From: an uncultured beta proteobacterium
GTDB taxonomy: Bacteria; Pseudomonadota; Gammaproteobacteria; Burkholderiales; SG8-41
NCBI GenBank assembly: GCA_902825845.1
Contig: CADECM010000026.1
Coordinates: forward strand, 1-58,109
Length of the DNA stretch: 58,109 nucleotides
Direction: 5' to 3'
The notes under the pieces were generated by a model. It was not told the DNA's origin. It worked only from the letters and a program-made list of their open reading frames with translations, and did not search any database. A program made the position numbers and the translations under genes. Position 1 is the stretch's first letter. Every line of letters begins with the position of its first letter. This document shows positions 8,485 to 17,052 of the stretch, piece by piece.

Positions 8485-9453
8485 TTACTCAAGGCGAATT
8501 TTTGCATCCTTCACCAGCTTCGCATACCGCAGCAGATCAGCCTTGATCAGTGCGGCAAATTGTTCGGGCGAACCCGGCATCGGTTCGGCGCCCATTTTCT
8601 GCAGGGTATCGCTGACCTCCTGCCGAAGCAAGATGCGCGCGTACTCCGCGGACAACTTGTCGATGATCGCTCGGGGCGTCCTGGCTGGCGCCATCACCCC
8701 CTGCCACGAGTTTGCGGAAAATCCGGGCAGGCCCGCCTCGGCGAAAGTCGGCACCTCGGGCAAACCGCGCAGCCGGTTGTTGCCGGAAATGGCCAGTGCC
8801 CGCATGCGGCCACTTTTCACGAACGGCGTCAGCGGCAGCGCGTTATTGGAAAACACCTGCACCTGGCCGCCAACCAGATCGGTGATCGCGGGGCCGGCGC
8901 CCTTGTGCGGTATGTGCTGCATTTTGATGCCGGCGAGGATGCTGAACAGCTCCAGCGCAAGGTGATTGGACGTGCCGCTGCCAGACGATGCAAAGTTAAG
9001 CTGTCCCGGTTTGGATTTGGCGAGCGCGATCAGTTCCTGCAGGTTGTTGACGGGGAGCTGCATATTGACCACCAGCAAGGTCTCGGTGCGCACCAGCGTG
9101 GCCACCGGCGCGAAATCGCGGATCGCGTCATAGGGCGTCTTCAGCAAACTGGGGTTGATCGTGTGTGTGCTGGTGACGTGCAGCAGCGTATAGCCATCCG
9201 GCGTCGCTTTCACCATCGCCTCGCTGCCAATGATCGTATTGCCGCCGCCGCGATTGTCGATCACCACCTGTTGTCCCCAGCTGTCGGTGAGCTTCTGCCC
9301 GATGAGGCGCGCGATGATGGTGGTGCTGCCGCCTGGCGGGAATGGCACGATCATGCGGATCGGCTTGCCCGGGTAGCCGGCTTGGGCGAAAGCCATTGAC
9401 GGGCAAAACAGCACCAAAGACAGGACGGCTCGACGCAGCGCCGGATATCGCAT
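8485..9453 (-). CDS. Bug/TctC-family periplasmic solute-binding protein A
   Basis: A 322-residue tripartite tricarboxylate transporter receptor of the Bug type. It has a signal peptide ending in SMAFA-QAGYPGK, the ligand-loop motif PFPPGGSTTIIARL, and the usual DNRGGGNTI and HIPHKGAGPA segments. These periplasmic receptors bind carboxylates, amino acids or aromatic acids. Start 9453 is favoured because GGGAGGGG lies directly upstream; an ATG at 9471 would add six residues ahead of the signal peptide. It is encoded just upstream of the three CitE-like genes, so its ligand is likely a substrate of that pathway. No TctA/TctB permease is in the window. Confidence 0.9.
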   Translation of the reverse strand: MRYPALRRAVLSLVLFCPSMAFAQAGYPGKPIRMIVPFPPGGSTTIIARLIGQKLTDSWGQQVVIDNRGGGNTIIGSEAMVKATPDGYTLLHVTSTHTINPSLLKTPYDAIRDFAPVATLVRTETLLVVNMQLPVNNLQELIALAKSKPGQLNFASSGSGTSNHLALELFSILAGIKMQHIPHKGAGPAITDLVGGQVQVFSNNALPLTPFVKSGRMRALAISGNNRLRGLPEVPTFAEAGLPGFSANSWQGVMAPARTPRAIIDKLSAEYARILLRQEVSDTLQKMGAEPMPGSPEQFAALIKADLLRYAKLVKDAKIRLE

Positions 9454-9483
9454 ATCCCCTCCCAAGGCCATGGAGCCGCCATA

Positions 9484-9882
9484 TTACGCCGCATCCCCGT
9501 AAGGCCGGGTGATGATTTCCAATAGGTGGCCGTCGGGATCCTGAAAATACACACCGCGTCCGCCAAAGTGATGATTGATGACGCCGGGCTGTGTGCGCGC
9601 GGGATCGGCCCACACTTCCTGGCCCTGTGCGCGCAGGCGGCCGTAGGCGGCGTCGAACTCCGCCTCGCTCACCAGAAAGGCATAGTGCTGAAGCGCAACC
9701 GGTTCGTCCTTCTGGTAATAGTCCAGAGAAACGCCGTTCGCCAGATCGACGACCAGAAAGTGCATAAAGCGCCGCGGCGCGGGCAGGCCCAGCACCTGCG
9801 TCAGAAAGCCCGCCGATTTCTGCTGGTCGCGGCACCACACAATGGTGTGATTCAACTGTGCGCTCAGGGGGCGATCCTCCAA
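9484..9882 (-). CDS. VOC family protein (glyoxalase-like)
   Basis: A 132-residue vicinal-oxygen-chelate protein with LNHTIVWCRD at the N-terminus (metal-binding His), a central LQHYAFLVS (His), and DPDGHLLEIITRP at the C-terminus (Glu). It probably binds a divalent metal and acts on a small molecule, for example as a dioxygenase, epimerase or glutathione transferase; the substrate is unknown. The start is uncertain. The frame has no ATG near its N-terminus: TTG at 9882 is the start used here, but the GGAGG that follows it immediately looks like a ribosome-binding site for a CTG about seven bases further on, or for a TTG at about 9855. Confidence 0.8.
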   Translation of the reverse strand: MEDRPLSAQLNHTIVWCRDQQKSAGFLTQVLGLPAPRRFMHFLVVDLANGVSLDYYQKDEPVALQHYAFLVSEAEFDAAYGRLRAQGQEVWADPARTQPGVINHHFGGRGVYFQDPDGHLLEIITRPYGDAA

Positions 9883-10046
9883 GTTGCGGCGTTCATTTTA
9901 GCGCCGCAGGCCCGCATGCCGATGCAATGCTGCCGTGCGTGCATCGCGGGTGCGCTGTCCGGCGCGCCCGCGACGAAACACAGGTTCCAACATTGCGTTG
10001 TGCGGGATTCGCATGAATTGCCGGCATCGCAGCGCAGTGGCGGAAT

Positions 10047-10073
10047 TTATATAACTATTTGTTTTTAAACAAT
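10047..10073 (-). repeat. AT-rich dispersed repeat, copy 4
   Basis: On the minus strand this reads GTTTAAAAACAAATAGTTAT, one of the best copies of the core. It lies in the gap between the divergent VOC and DUF4157 genes. Confidence 0.7.
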
Positions 10074-10163
10074 ATTTTAGCTTGGACATGGATACGGCAA
10101 TGCGCACTCATCCGTCGATCCGCCGTCGCCGTTCAACCCGCTATCGCCTGCGCCGCGCAGGCC

Positions 10164-11423
10164 ATGAAAACTCGCGCCGGCGGTGAACTGTTCGTGCAAC
10201 AATCGATGCCCGCCGGCCATCCAGCAAAAATCGCATTCATGCATACAGGCATTTCCGTCAAGCGCGCTGCAACACCGCAGCGTCGGCATTCCGCCGGCGC
10301 AAAAGCGTCTGATGCCGCTGCGCATACCGATGGGCTGTGCGGAGCGCCTGCCGGTGTACCGGTTTATCTGCGGGCGCCGGCCGCCATGAGTCAACCCGGT
10401 GACGCCATTGAACGCGAGGCGGATGACGTCGCCGACCGCGTCATGCGCTTACCTGAACGGGCCGTCCCATCGCACGCGCGTGAAACGGCTGACAACGGTA
10501 TTCATGCGCCGAATAGCGTCGCGGGACCACCCCGGCGCGCGCGGGTGTCTGCGGCGGCAGCTACCGCCCCGACTGCCGTGCCGCCGCCCACGGCTGCCGT
10601 GTTGCGAGAGCCCGGCAAGCCATTGGACGCGGATATACGCGACACCATGGAACAGCGCTTCCAGGCCGATTTTGGCGGCGTGCGCATACATGCCGATGCC
10701 GCCGCGGCGACGTCGGCCCAAACCATTGGCGCGGCGGCCTATACCTATGGCCGCGATGTCGTGTTCAATCGCGGGCGTTATGCACCGCAAGGGGAGGCTG
10801 GACAGCGTCTGCTCGCGCATGAGTTGACGCATGTACTGCAACAATCCGCTTCCACACCGCAGCTTGCGCGTCAGGCCGCAGACACTGGCCACTCAACAGC
10901 TGAACATACACCCGGCGTGTTTCTGTATTCCGAGTCGCTGAGTCCCGCCGGAGAGTGGCCGCGTCATGCTTTCCTCAGAGTAACGACCGTGGACGGCGAC
11001 TACCTCGTCGAGCTGGGTCGGGATCCAGAATCGGGCACGTCCCGTACGGCTGCTCCGCTTATCCTTCCTTGGGAAGGACGCTATGCACTCGCCCCGTACC
11101 GCCCTCATCCCGGCGCAATACACAGGCCGACCGACCCGGAGGCCGATTCCCGCTTTGAAGCGCGCATTCTGGAGCTTGCGCGAAGTTTCCAGGCGACGGA
11201 TCCGGCAACCGGCGACTACAGGGGCCTGCCGGACTATTCTGTTATTGGACCGAACTCAAACGGCTACGTCCGCCATCTCGTGGAGTCGGCAGGTGGTAGC
11301 GTCGATCTGGATTGGTCATTCCCCGGTGAATCGGTCACTTCACCTTATGCGGATTCGCCGGAAGAACGAGAGGCACGAGCAGCTAGACGTCGCGAGGAGC
11401 ATTCCTACCGGTACCGCCGGTGA
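10164..11423 (+). CDS. DUF4157 (eCIS-core-domain) protein with extra C-terminal domain
   Basis: A 419-residue protein. The middle carries the DUF4157 signature: PGDAIEREADDVADRVM, then about 80 residues of low-complexity Ala/Pro, then RFQADFGGVRIHAD, AYTYGRDVVFNRGRYAP and the zinc-protease-like HELTH helix. DUF4157 is known as a marker of effectors or accessory proteins of extracellular contractile injection systems, and also occurs alone. The last 150 residues contain WPRHAFLRV and GPNSNGYVRHLVESAG. This spacing recalls permuted papain-like (NlpC/LRAT-type) folds with the nucleophile position as Ser or Asn rather than Cys; that reading is tentative. The ATG at 10164 is chosen; upstream codons run into the AT-rich repeat. 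No injection-system structural genes are nearby. Confidence 0.8.
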   Translation: MKTRAGGELFVQQSMPAGHPAKIAFMHTGISVKRAATPQRRHSAGAKASDAAAHTDGLCGAPAGVPVYLRAPAAMSQPGDAIEREADDVADRVMRLPERAVPSHARETADNGIHAPNSVAGPPRRARVSAAAATAPTAVPPPTAAVLREPGKPLDADIRDTMEQRFQADFGGVRIHADAAAATSAQTIGAAAYTYGRDVVFNRGRYAPQGEAGQRLLAHELTHVLQQSASTPQLARQAADTGHSTAEHTPGVFLYSESLSPAGEWPRHAFLRVTTVDGDYLVELGRDPESGTSRTAAPLILPWEGRYALAPYRPHPGAIHRPTDPEADSRFEARILELARSFQATDPATGDYRGLPDYSVIGPNSNGYVRHLVESAGGSVDLDWSFPGESVTSPYADSPEEREARAARRREEHSYRYRR

Positions 11424-11739
11424 ATCAGTGGTCTGTGGATCTCCCGCGTACAAAGACTACCGGGCCGTGCCTGGCTGCCATCTTCGCCGTTGCTGATTCG
11501 CCAACGCGTCCGCAACGAATCGAACCGGTGGGCGGGCCGTGTTTCTGCGTGGCAACACGCTGCTTATGTCGCGGTTGCCGGGCGAATTAAGGTTTCGCCA
11601 CGCCGACAACGCGGGCCAGCCGTACGATCGCCGGGCTGTTGGACTAACCGGCGCTGCGTTATCCGCATCGCGAGGCGCATGCGGGCGTGAAAGGGTCACT
11701 GGATCCGATGTATCAATTGCTGTTGCAAGGAAATAACTG
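11424..11739. pseudogene. Possible gene remnant upstream of the MFS gene
   Basis: This 316-bp gap has no complete gene. In the frame that ends with TGA at 11738-11740, the sequence reads like ordinary protein (GFATPTTRASRTIAGLLD, then a TAA, then LRYPHREAHAGVKG and a C-terminus QLLLQGNN), broken by TAA codons near 11588 and 11645. The final TGA overlaps the next gene's ATG, as in a coupled operon. This looks like the decayed 3' end of an upstream gene. The family could not be identified; a ketopantoate-reductase-like C-terminus is one guess. Confidence 0.35.
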
Positions 11740-13026
11740 ATGTCTGGCCGAAATAAATTGCACTACGCCTGGATCGTGGCGGCGGTTGCTTTCGTCACGT
11801 TGCTCGTGGGCGCCGCGACACGCGCAAGCCCATCGCTGCTGATTGTGCCGCTCGAAAACGAATTTCAGTGGTCGCGCGCGACAATTTCCCTTGCCATCGG
11901 CGTCAACCTCCTGCTCTATGGCCTGATGGGGCCGTTCGCGGCTGCGATGATGGAAAGCTTCGGCGTGCGCCGCATGATGCTCGGCTCGCTTTCCGCGATC
12001 GGCGTGGGGATCGCATTGACTCCGCTCATGCAGCAGTCGTGGCACTTTATCTTGCTGTGGGGCCTGATCGTCGGCGCCGGCGCGGGCGGCATCGCGATGG
12101 TGCTCGCTGCCACGGTCGCGGCGCGCTGGTTCACTGCGCGCCGCGGGCTGGTCACCGGGTTGCTCACGTCGTCGGCCGCGGCAGGGCAGCTGATTTTTCT
12201 GCCGCTGCTTGCCTACATTGTTGGCGCCTATGGATGGCGCGTAATGGCGCTCTCCCTCGCGGGCGTTGTGCTCGTTTTGTTGTTCCCGGTGGCAAAATTC
12301 ATGCGTGAGCGCCCGCAGGACGTGGGGCTCGGCGCCTACGGCGAGGCCCCAGGCGCCATCGTGCCGCCGCCACCACGACCCGGCAATCCGGTGCGCGTGG
12401 CGTTCGGCGCCCTCGGCACAGGCATTCGCACGCGTGATTTCTGGCTGCTTGCGGGCAGCTTTTTCGTGTGCGGTGCATCGACCAACGGGCTGGTCGGCAC
12501 GCATCTCGTCCCCGCGTGCATCGACAAAGGCATGGCGGAAGTCGCCGCGGCGAGCCTGCTTGCAAGTATGGCGATATTCAATTTTGTCGGCGCGACCGGA
12601 TCGGGCTGGCTGAGCGATCGCGTGGACTGCCGCGTGCTGCTCGCGGTGTATTACACCTTGCGCGGACTGTCGCTGCTGTTTCTGCCGTATGCGTTCGACT
12701 CCTTCTATACGCTCGCCCTGTTCACCGTGTTTTACGGCCTCGACTGGATCGCGACCGTGCCGCCCACGGTGCGTCTCACCGCGAATGCATTCGGCAGGGA
12801 AAACACCGGCCTCATGTACGGCTGGATCACGGCATCACATCAATTGGGGGGTGCTTCGGCCGCCTACCTGGCCGGTGTCATTCGTGTGGATCTGGGCAAC
12901 TACACCCAGGCGTTCATCATTTCCGGCGTGCTGTGCTTTGTCGCGGCGACGCTGGTGATGTTCATCGGCCGCTCTCCTGTCAGACCGGCGGCGGTTGGGA
13001 ACCCGGCGGGGGCCGCGGCGGGATGA
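11740..13026 (+). CDS. MFS transporter (oxalate/formate or monocarboxylate type)
   Basis: A 428-residue inner-membrane carrier with about twelve hydrophobic segments split by a central charged loop (residues about 188-225), the normal major-facilitator layout. Features include the early VGAATRASPSLLIVPLENEFQWSR-type start seen in monocarboxylate/oxalate-formate antiporter relatives (first helix and loop around residues 22-46) and SGWLSDR as the loop motif in the second half. It probably exchanges or imports an organic anion. The ATG at 11740 follows CAAGGA. The upstream remnant and the downstream TRAP genes hint at carboxylate uptake, but no enzyme is directly linked. Confidence 0.85.
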   Translation: MSGRNKLHYAWIVAAVAFVTLLVGAATRASPSLLIVPLENEFQWSRATISLAIGVNLLLYGLMGPFAAAMMESFGVRRMMLGSLSAIGVGIALTPLMQQSWHFILLWGLIVGAGAGGIAMVLAATVAARWFTARRGLVTGLLTSSAAAGQLIFLPLLAYIVGAYGWRVMALSLAGVVLVLLFPVAKFMRERPQDVGLGAYGEAPGAIVPPPPRPGNPVRVAFGALGTGIRTRDFWLLAGSFFVCGASTNGLVGTHLVPACIDKGMAEVAAASLLASMAIFNFVGATGSGWLSDRVDCRVLLAVYYTLRGLSLLFLPYAFDSFYTLALFTVFYGLDWIATVPPTVRLTANAFGRENTGLMYGWITASHQLGGASAAYLAGVIRVDLGNYTQAFIISGVLCFVAATLVMFIGRSPVRPAAVGNPAGAAAG

Positions 13027-13064
13027 AGGTGCAAATGATTTCGTGAAGTATCGCGCTCGGCGGG

Positions 13065-13093
13065 TTGACCACCTTCGCGGCGCGGCATAGACT
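13065..13093 (+). promoter_or_regulatory. Sigma-70-like promoter for the TRAP genes
   Basis: TTGACC at 13065-13070 and TAGACT at 13088-13093 are separated by 17 bp. The -10 box ends about 53 bases upstream of the TAXI receptor start at 13147. Confidence 0.5.
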
Positions 13094-13146
13094 GCCGCCG
13101 CATAACAAGAAAATCCAAAATTCATACGCCCCGAAGAGGAGTTACC

Positions 13147-14298
13147 TTGAACCCTTTCCGCAACCTGTGTGCGTTTGCCGTTGCCGCCCTGCTCGCCGCG
13201 CCCGCGGCGGCGCAGCAGATCAAGCTTCCCGCCACCTTGACGGTGACCGCCTACGATACCGGCTCCTCGGGCTTCAATATTGCGGTTGCGGTGGGCAAGG
13301 CGTTCAAGGACAAGCACGGCAGCGATGTGCGCGTGTTGCCCGCCGGCAACGATGTGGCGCGTCTGGCGCCGCTGCGCGGTGGCAGGGCGCAGGCGTCGTT
13401 CATGGGCGTGGGCGTGTTTTTTGCGCAGGAAGGCGCGTTCGAGTTCGGGGCAAAGGAATGGGGCCCGCAGGCATTGCGGCTGATACTTGCGTCGAACGAC
13501 TGCAACGCGATTTCGCTGGGTGTCGCCAAGGACGCCGGCGTGCGCGAAATCAAGGACCTCAAGGGTAAACGCGTCGCCATGGTGGTCGGCGCGCCGGCGC
13601 TGAACCAGAACGCGTTCGGCGTGCTGGCCTTCGCCGGGCTTGGCAAGAACGACGTCAAACTGGTGGAATTCTCCAGCTACGGCGCGGCGTGGAAGGGCAT
13701 GCTTAACAACGAAGTCGACGCGGCCACCGCCTCCACCATCTCCGGCCAGGCGAAGGAAGTGGAGGCATCGCCGCGCGGCCTCGTCTATCCGCAATTGCCC
13801 GCCAGCGATAAGGCGGGTTGGGCGCGCGTCAAGAAAGTCACGCCGTATTACGCGCCGCACAAGGCGACCTGCGGGGTGGGCATGTCGGCGAAGAGTCCGC
13901 TTGAACTGCCGAACTATCCGTACCCCATTTTCAGCGTCTATGCGTCGCAGTCGGCCGATCTGGTTTATGCGCTCACCAAATCGATGATCGTCAATTACGA
14001 TGCGTACAAGGATGGCGCGCCGGGCGCCGCCGGCCTCGAATTGAAGCGACAGATCCTGTCATGGGCACTGCCGTTTCATGAGGGGGCGGTCAAGGCCTTC
14101 AAGGAATCGGGCGTGTGGAACGCAGAGCACGAGGCACACAATCAGGCCATGATCAAGCGTCAGGATGTTCTGGGCGCGGCATGGAAGGGGTATCTCAAGA
14201 CCAATCCGCCCGACGACAAGTCGGCGTTCCTCAAAGGCTGGATGGGCGCCCGCGCCGCGGCGCTGGGGGCCGCGAAACTCGATCTGATTCTGGAGTAG
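13147..14298 (+). CDS. TAXI family TRAP transporter solute-binding protein
   Basis: A 383-residue periplasmic receptor of the TAXI branch of TRAP transporters. It has an N-terminal signal peptide (FAVAALLAAPAAAQQ), the early TAYDTGSSGFNIAVAVGKAF segment typical of TAXI receptors (residues about 37-56), and a lysine-rich C-terminal helix region. It captures an organic acid in the periplasm and delivers it to the membrane subunit. Start is a TTG codon preceded by GAGG at good spacing; no ATG is available upstream. The next gene is the matching fused permease. A good sigma-70-like promoter lies ahead. Confidence 0.9.
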   Translation: MNPFRNLCAFAVAALLAAPAAAQQIKLPATLTVTAYDTGSSGFNIAVAVGKAFKDKHGSDVRVLPAGNDVARLAPLRGGRAQASFMGVGVFFAQEGAFEFGAKEWGPQALRLILASNDCNAISLGVAKDAGVREIKDLKGKRVAMVVGAPALNQNAFGVLAFAGLGKNDVKLVEFSSYGAAWKGMLNNEVDAATASTISGQAKEVEASPRGLVYPQLPASDKAGWARVKKVTPYYAPHKATCGVGMSAKSPLELPNYPYPIFSVYASQSADLVYALTKSMIVNYDAYKDGAPGAAGLELKRQILSWALPFHEGAVKAFKESGVWNAEHEAHNQAMIKRQDVLGAAWKGYLKTNPPDDKSAFLKGWMGARAAALGAAKLDLILE

Positions 14299-14332
14299 GC
14301 CGAAAAACGGCGCGCGGCTCGTCCCGCATTCC

Positions 14333-16339
14333 ATGCAAGCCGCTGGCGTCGAAGTCGTACACGGCCCCGCCGAGGCTGAAGTCGCGCGGCTGCGCAGCCT
14401 GAACGGCGCATGGCGCTGGCTGTTGATCGCAGCCTCGGCGCTGACAATTTTTCTGTGCGTCAACCAGCAATTCGTGCTGCGGTTTTTCGTCGGCTTTACG
14501 CCGCTGAACACCGAGTACTACTATGCGCTGGTGCTGGTGATGCTGCCGTTCGTGTTCGTCATTTTTCCCGCCCACGGCGGCGCGCGTCTGGATCGGGTGC
14601 CCTGGTACGACGCCGCGATATTCATCGCGACCGTTGCCGTGTCGTTGCTGTTGTTGCTGAACATCCGCAAGGCCGCCGAACTGGGCTGGGAGTTCAACGG
14701 CGCGCCGGCCGGCGTGGTGTGGACCGGCTACGTGATGTGGGTGCTGCTGATGGAGGCGCTGCGCCGCACCGGCGGCTGGGGCCTGGTGCTGTCGGTGCTG
14801 CCGTTCACTGTATATCCCTTGTTCGCGGACGCGTCGTGGCTGGGGCCGCTTAAAGGCACGCAGTCCACCGCCGCGCAGGCCAGCGCCTATCACATGCTGT
14901 CTTCCGAGAGTTTGCTGGGCATCCCGATTCAGGCGTTCGCCGAAACGGTGATCGGGTTTCTGGTGTTCGGCACCGCGCTGATGATGACTGGCGCCGGCAA
15001 GTTTTTCATTGCGATCGCGTTTGCCCTGTGCGGCACCTTCCGCGGCGGGGCGGCCAAGGTGTGCATTTTCGCCAGCGGGTTGCTCGGCATGATGTCAGGC
15101 AGCATCGTCAGCAATGTGCTCACCGCCGGCTCGATGACGATCCCGGTGATGAAGCGCACCGGCTTCACTTCGGTTTACGCCGCGGCAATCGAGGCCTGCG
15201 CCTCCACCGGCGCGGTGCTCGCGCCGCCGGTGATGGGTGCCACTGCATTCGTCATGGCGCAGTTTCTGGGCGTGAGCTACGCGCAGGTCGCGGCGGCGGC
15301 GGCCATACCTGCCGCGCTCTACTACTTTGGACTGTTCCTGCAGGTCGATGCCTACGCCGCGCGCCATGGCCTGAAGGGCATCCCGCGCTCGGAGCTGCCG
15401 CGGCTGCGGGATGCCTTCAGGGAGGGCTGGTACTACGCGTTCGCCATCGCATTGCTGATTTTCATGTTGCTGGTGATGAAGCGCGAAAGCCATGCACCGT
15501 TCTACGCCACGCTGCTGCTGCTGGCGCTGAATCAAATATTCAACCCCGAGCGCTGGACCTGGAAAACCCTGCTCCAGTTTCTCGAAGTCAACGGCAAAAC
15601 CTTTGCCGAACTGATCGGCATACTCGCCGGCTGCGGGCTGCTGATTGGCGCGTTTTCCGTCACCGGCGTGATTTCCAGTCTGGCCAACGACCTGCTGGCA
15701 CTGGCGGGTAATAACGCTCTGGCACTGCTGGGTCTGGCCGCAATCACCAGCATGGTGCTCGGTCTCGGTCTTACCACCACCGCCTGCTACATATTCCTCG
15801 CCATTCTGGTGGGGCCCGCGCTGGAGAAGGCCGGGCTGAACAAGATGGCGATTCACATGTTCGTGTTTTATTGGGGCATGCTGTCCTCGATCACGCCGCC
15901 GGTGGCCATCGCCTCGTTTGCCGCCGCGGGCATTGCGGGCGCGCCGCCGATGCAGGCAGGCTGGGCGTCGATGCGCGTGGGCAGCATCATTTACTTCATC
16001 CCGTTTTTCTTCGTGCTTAATCCGGCGTTCGTGTTGCAGGGGCCGTGGTACGAATCGCTCTACCTGACGCTGACCGCGTGCATCGGCAGTATCTTCATCT
16101 GCGGCGGATTGCAGGGCTATCAGCTGTTCATCGGGGATTTGCGTACGGGTGGACGCATGGAATGGCCGTTGCGAATACTGCTGATTGCCTCCGGCTTCCT
16201 GCTGGCCGCGCCGGGCGGCGGCATCATGCCGTTGTCGCACGCACACATGGCGCTGGTCTCGGTCAGCGTGCTGGTGCCGACGCTGGTGCTGACCTGGTGG
16301 TTCGCGCGGCGCGGCCGCTCGTCCGTTGTGGCGCCTTAG
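14333..16339 (+). CDS. TRAP transporter fused permease (4TM-12TM)
   Basis: A 668-residue inner-membrane protein in which the small (DctQ-like, about four helices) and large (DctM-like, about twelve helices) TRAP subunits are fused, as is usual with TAXI receptors. Hydrophobic helices fill nearly the entire length. The motif SGSIVSNVLTAGSMTIP near residues 255-272 and the second half-repeat GLGLTTTACYIFLAILVGPA near residues 475-500 are characteristic. It imports the ligand delivered by the upstream TAXI protein using an ion gradient. The gap to the receptor gene is 34 bp, so they form one operon. Confidence 0.9.
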   Translation: MQAAGVEVVHGPAEAEVARLRSLNGAWRWLLIAASALTIFLCVNQQFVLRFFVGFTPLNTEYYYALVLVMLPFVFVIFPAHGGARLDRVPWYDAAIFIATVAVSLLLLLNIRKAAELGWEFNGAPAGVVWTGYVMWVLLMEALRRTGGWGLVLSVLPFTVYPLFADASWLGPLKGTQSTAAQASAYHMLSSESLLGIPIQAFAETVIGFLVFGTALMMTGAGKFFIAIAFALCGTFRGGAAKVCIFASGLLGMMSGSIVSNVLTAGSMTIPVMKRTGFTSVYAAAIEACASTGAVLAPPVMGATAFVMAQFLGVSYAQVAAAAAIPAALYYFGLFLQVDAYAARHGLKGIPRSELPRLRDAFREGWYYAFAIALLIFMLLVMKRESHAPFYATLLLLALNQIFNPERWTWKTLLQFLEVNGKTFAELIGILAGCGLLIGAFSVTGVISSLANDLLALAGNNALALLGLAAITSMVLGLGLTTTACYIFLAILVGPALEKAGLNKMAIHMFVFYWGMLSSITPPVAIASFAAAGIAGAPPMQAGWASMRVGSIIYFIPFFFVLNPAFVLQGPWYESLYLTLTACIGSIFICGGLQGYQLFIGDLRTGGRMEWPLRILLIASGFLLAAPGGGIMPLSHAHMALVSVSVLVPTLVLTWWFARRGRSSVVAP

Positions 16340-16403
16340 CCCTTTTTCGTGACCGGGCGCATAATGGGGTTTGCTCGGTAAACTGCCTAACAGGAGGTGT
16401 CAC

Positions 16404-16970
16404 ATGCCGGTCATGGGTCTCGGTCACTTCGGTTATTTCGTCAGGAACCTGGAGGTCATGAAGGACTTCTGGGGCAATTTCATGGGCATGACGCTCACCA
16501 AGAGCAGCGAAGGCGCCGCGTTTTACAGCGCCGATCCGCAGGGCGTGGATCACGAAATTGCCATCATGGAGGGCCGTCCGGATGCGGACGATGCCAACCT
16601 GATTCAGCAGATTTCGTTACGGGTTGCATCGCTGGACGACGTGCGCGGCTTCAAGCGCCGGGCCATCGAGAAAGGCTACAAGATCGACCGTCTGGTCACG
16701 CATGCCAGCGCCATCGGCCTGTACTTCCGCGATCCGGAGGGCAATCGCGTGGAAACCTTCTGGCTGACGGGCCTGCCGTCGTGGGCCATGATTGGCGTGC
16801 CGATCAACATTGATCGCCCCGACGCCGAGGTGATGGCGGACGTGAAGCGCGTGTGGGAAGTATCGCGAAAAGTCGAGATGGGTGTTACGCCCAAGGGCGA
16901 ACTGAAGGAGGCGATCCGTCAGCTGCGCGAAGGCCTGCCGGTGACAGCGGCCGCCACCGTGCCCGCCTGA
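16404..16970 (+). CDS. VOC family protein, ring-cleavage-dioxygenase-like
   Basis: A 188-residue vicinal-oxygen-chelate protein. It begins MGLGHFGYFVRN (first metal-binding His) and contains the IGLYFRDPEGNRVETFW segment with the C-terminal metal-ligand glutamate, typical of catechol-2,3-dioxygenase-like and related enzymes. A strong AGGAGGTG ribosome-binding site precedes the ATG at 16404, which settles this start over one 33 bases upstream. It follows the TRAP permease by 64 bp and may act on the imported compound. A C-terminal extension of about 50 residues is not part of the standard fold. Confidence 0.8.
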   Translation: MPVMGLGHFGYFVRNLEVMKDFWGNFMGMTLTKSSEGAAFYSADPQGVDHEIAIMEGRPDADDANLIQQISLRVASLDDVRGFKRRAIEKGYKIDRLVTHASAIGLYFRDPEGNRVETFWLTGLPSWAMIGVPINIDRPDAEVMADVKRVWEVSRKVEMGVTPKGELKEAIRQLREGLPVTAAATVPA

Positions 16971-17052
16971 GCGCGCGCTCACGGGCTCGGGCCGCCACTC
17001 GCATGTCCGAAAACGGCGAGTGTAGGCTCACAGGCTGCCGCATAATGGCGGC

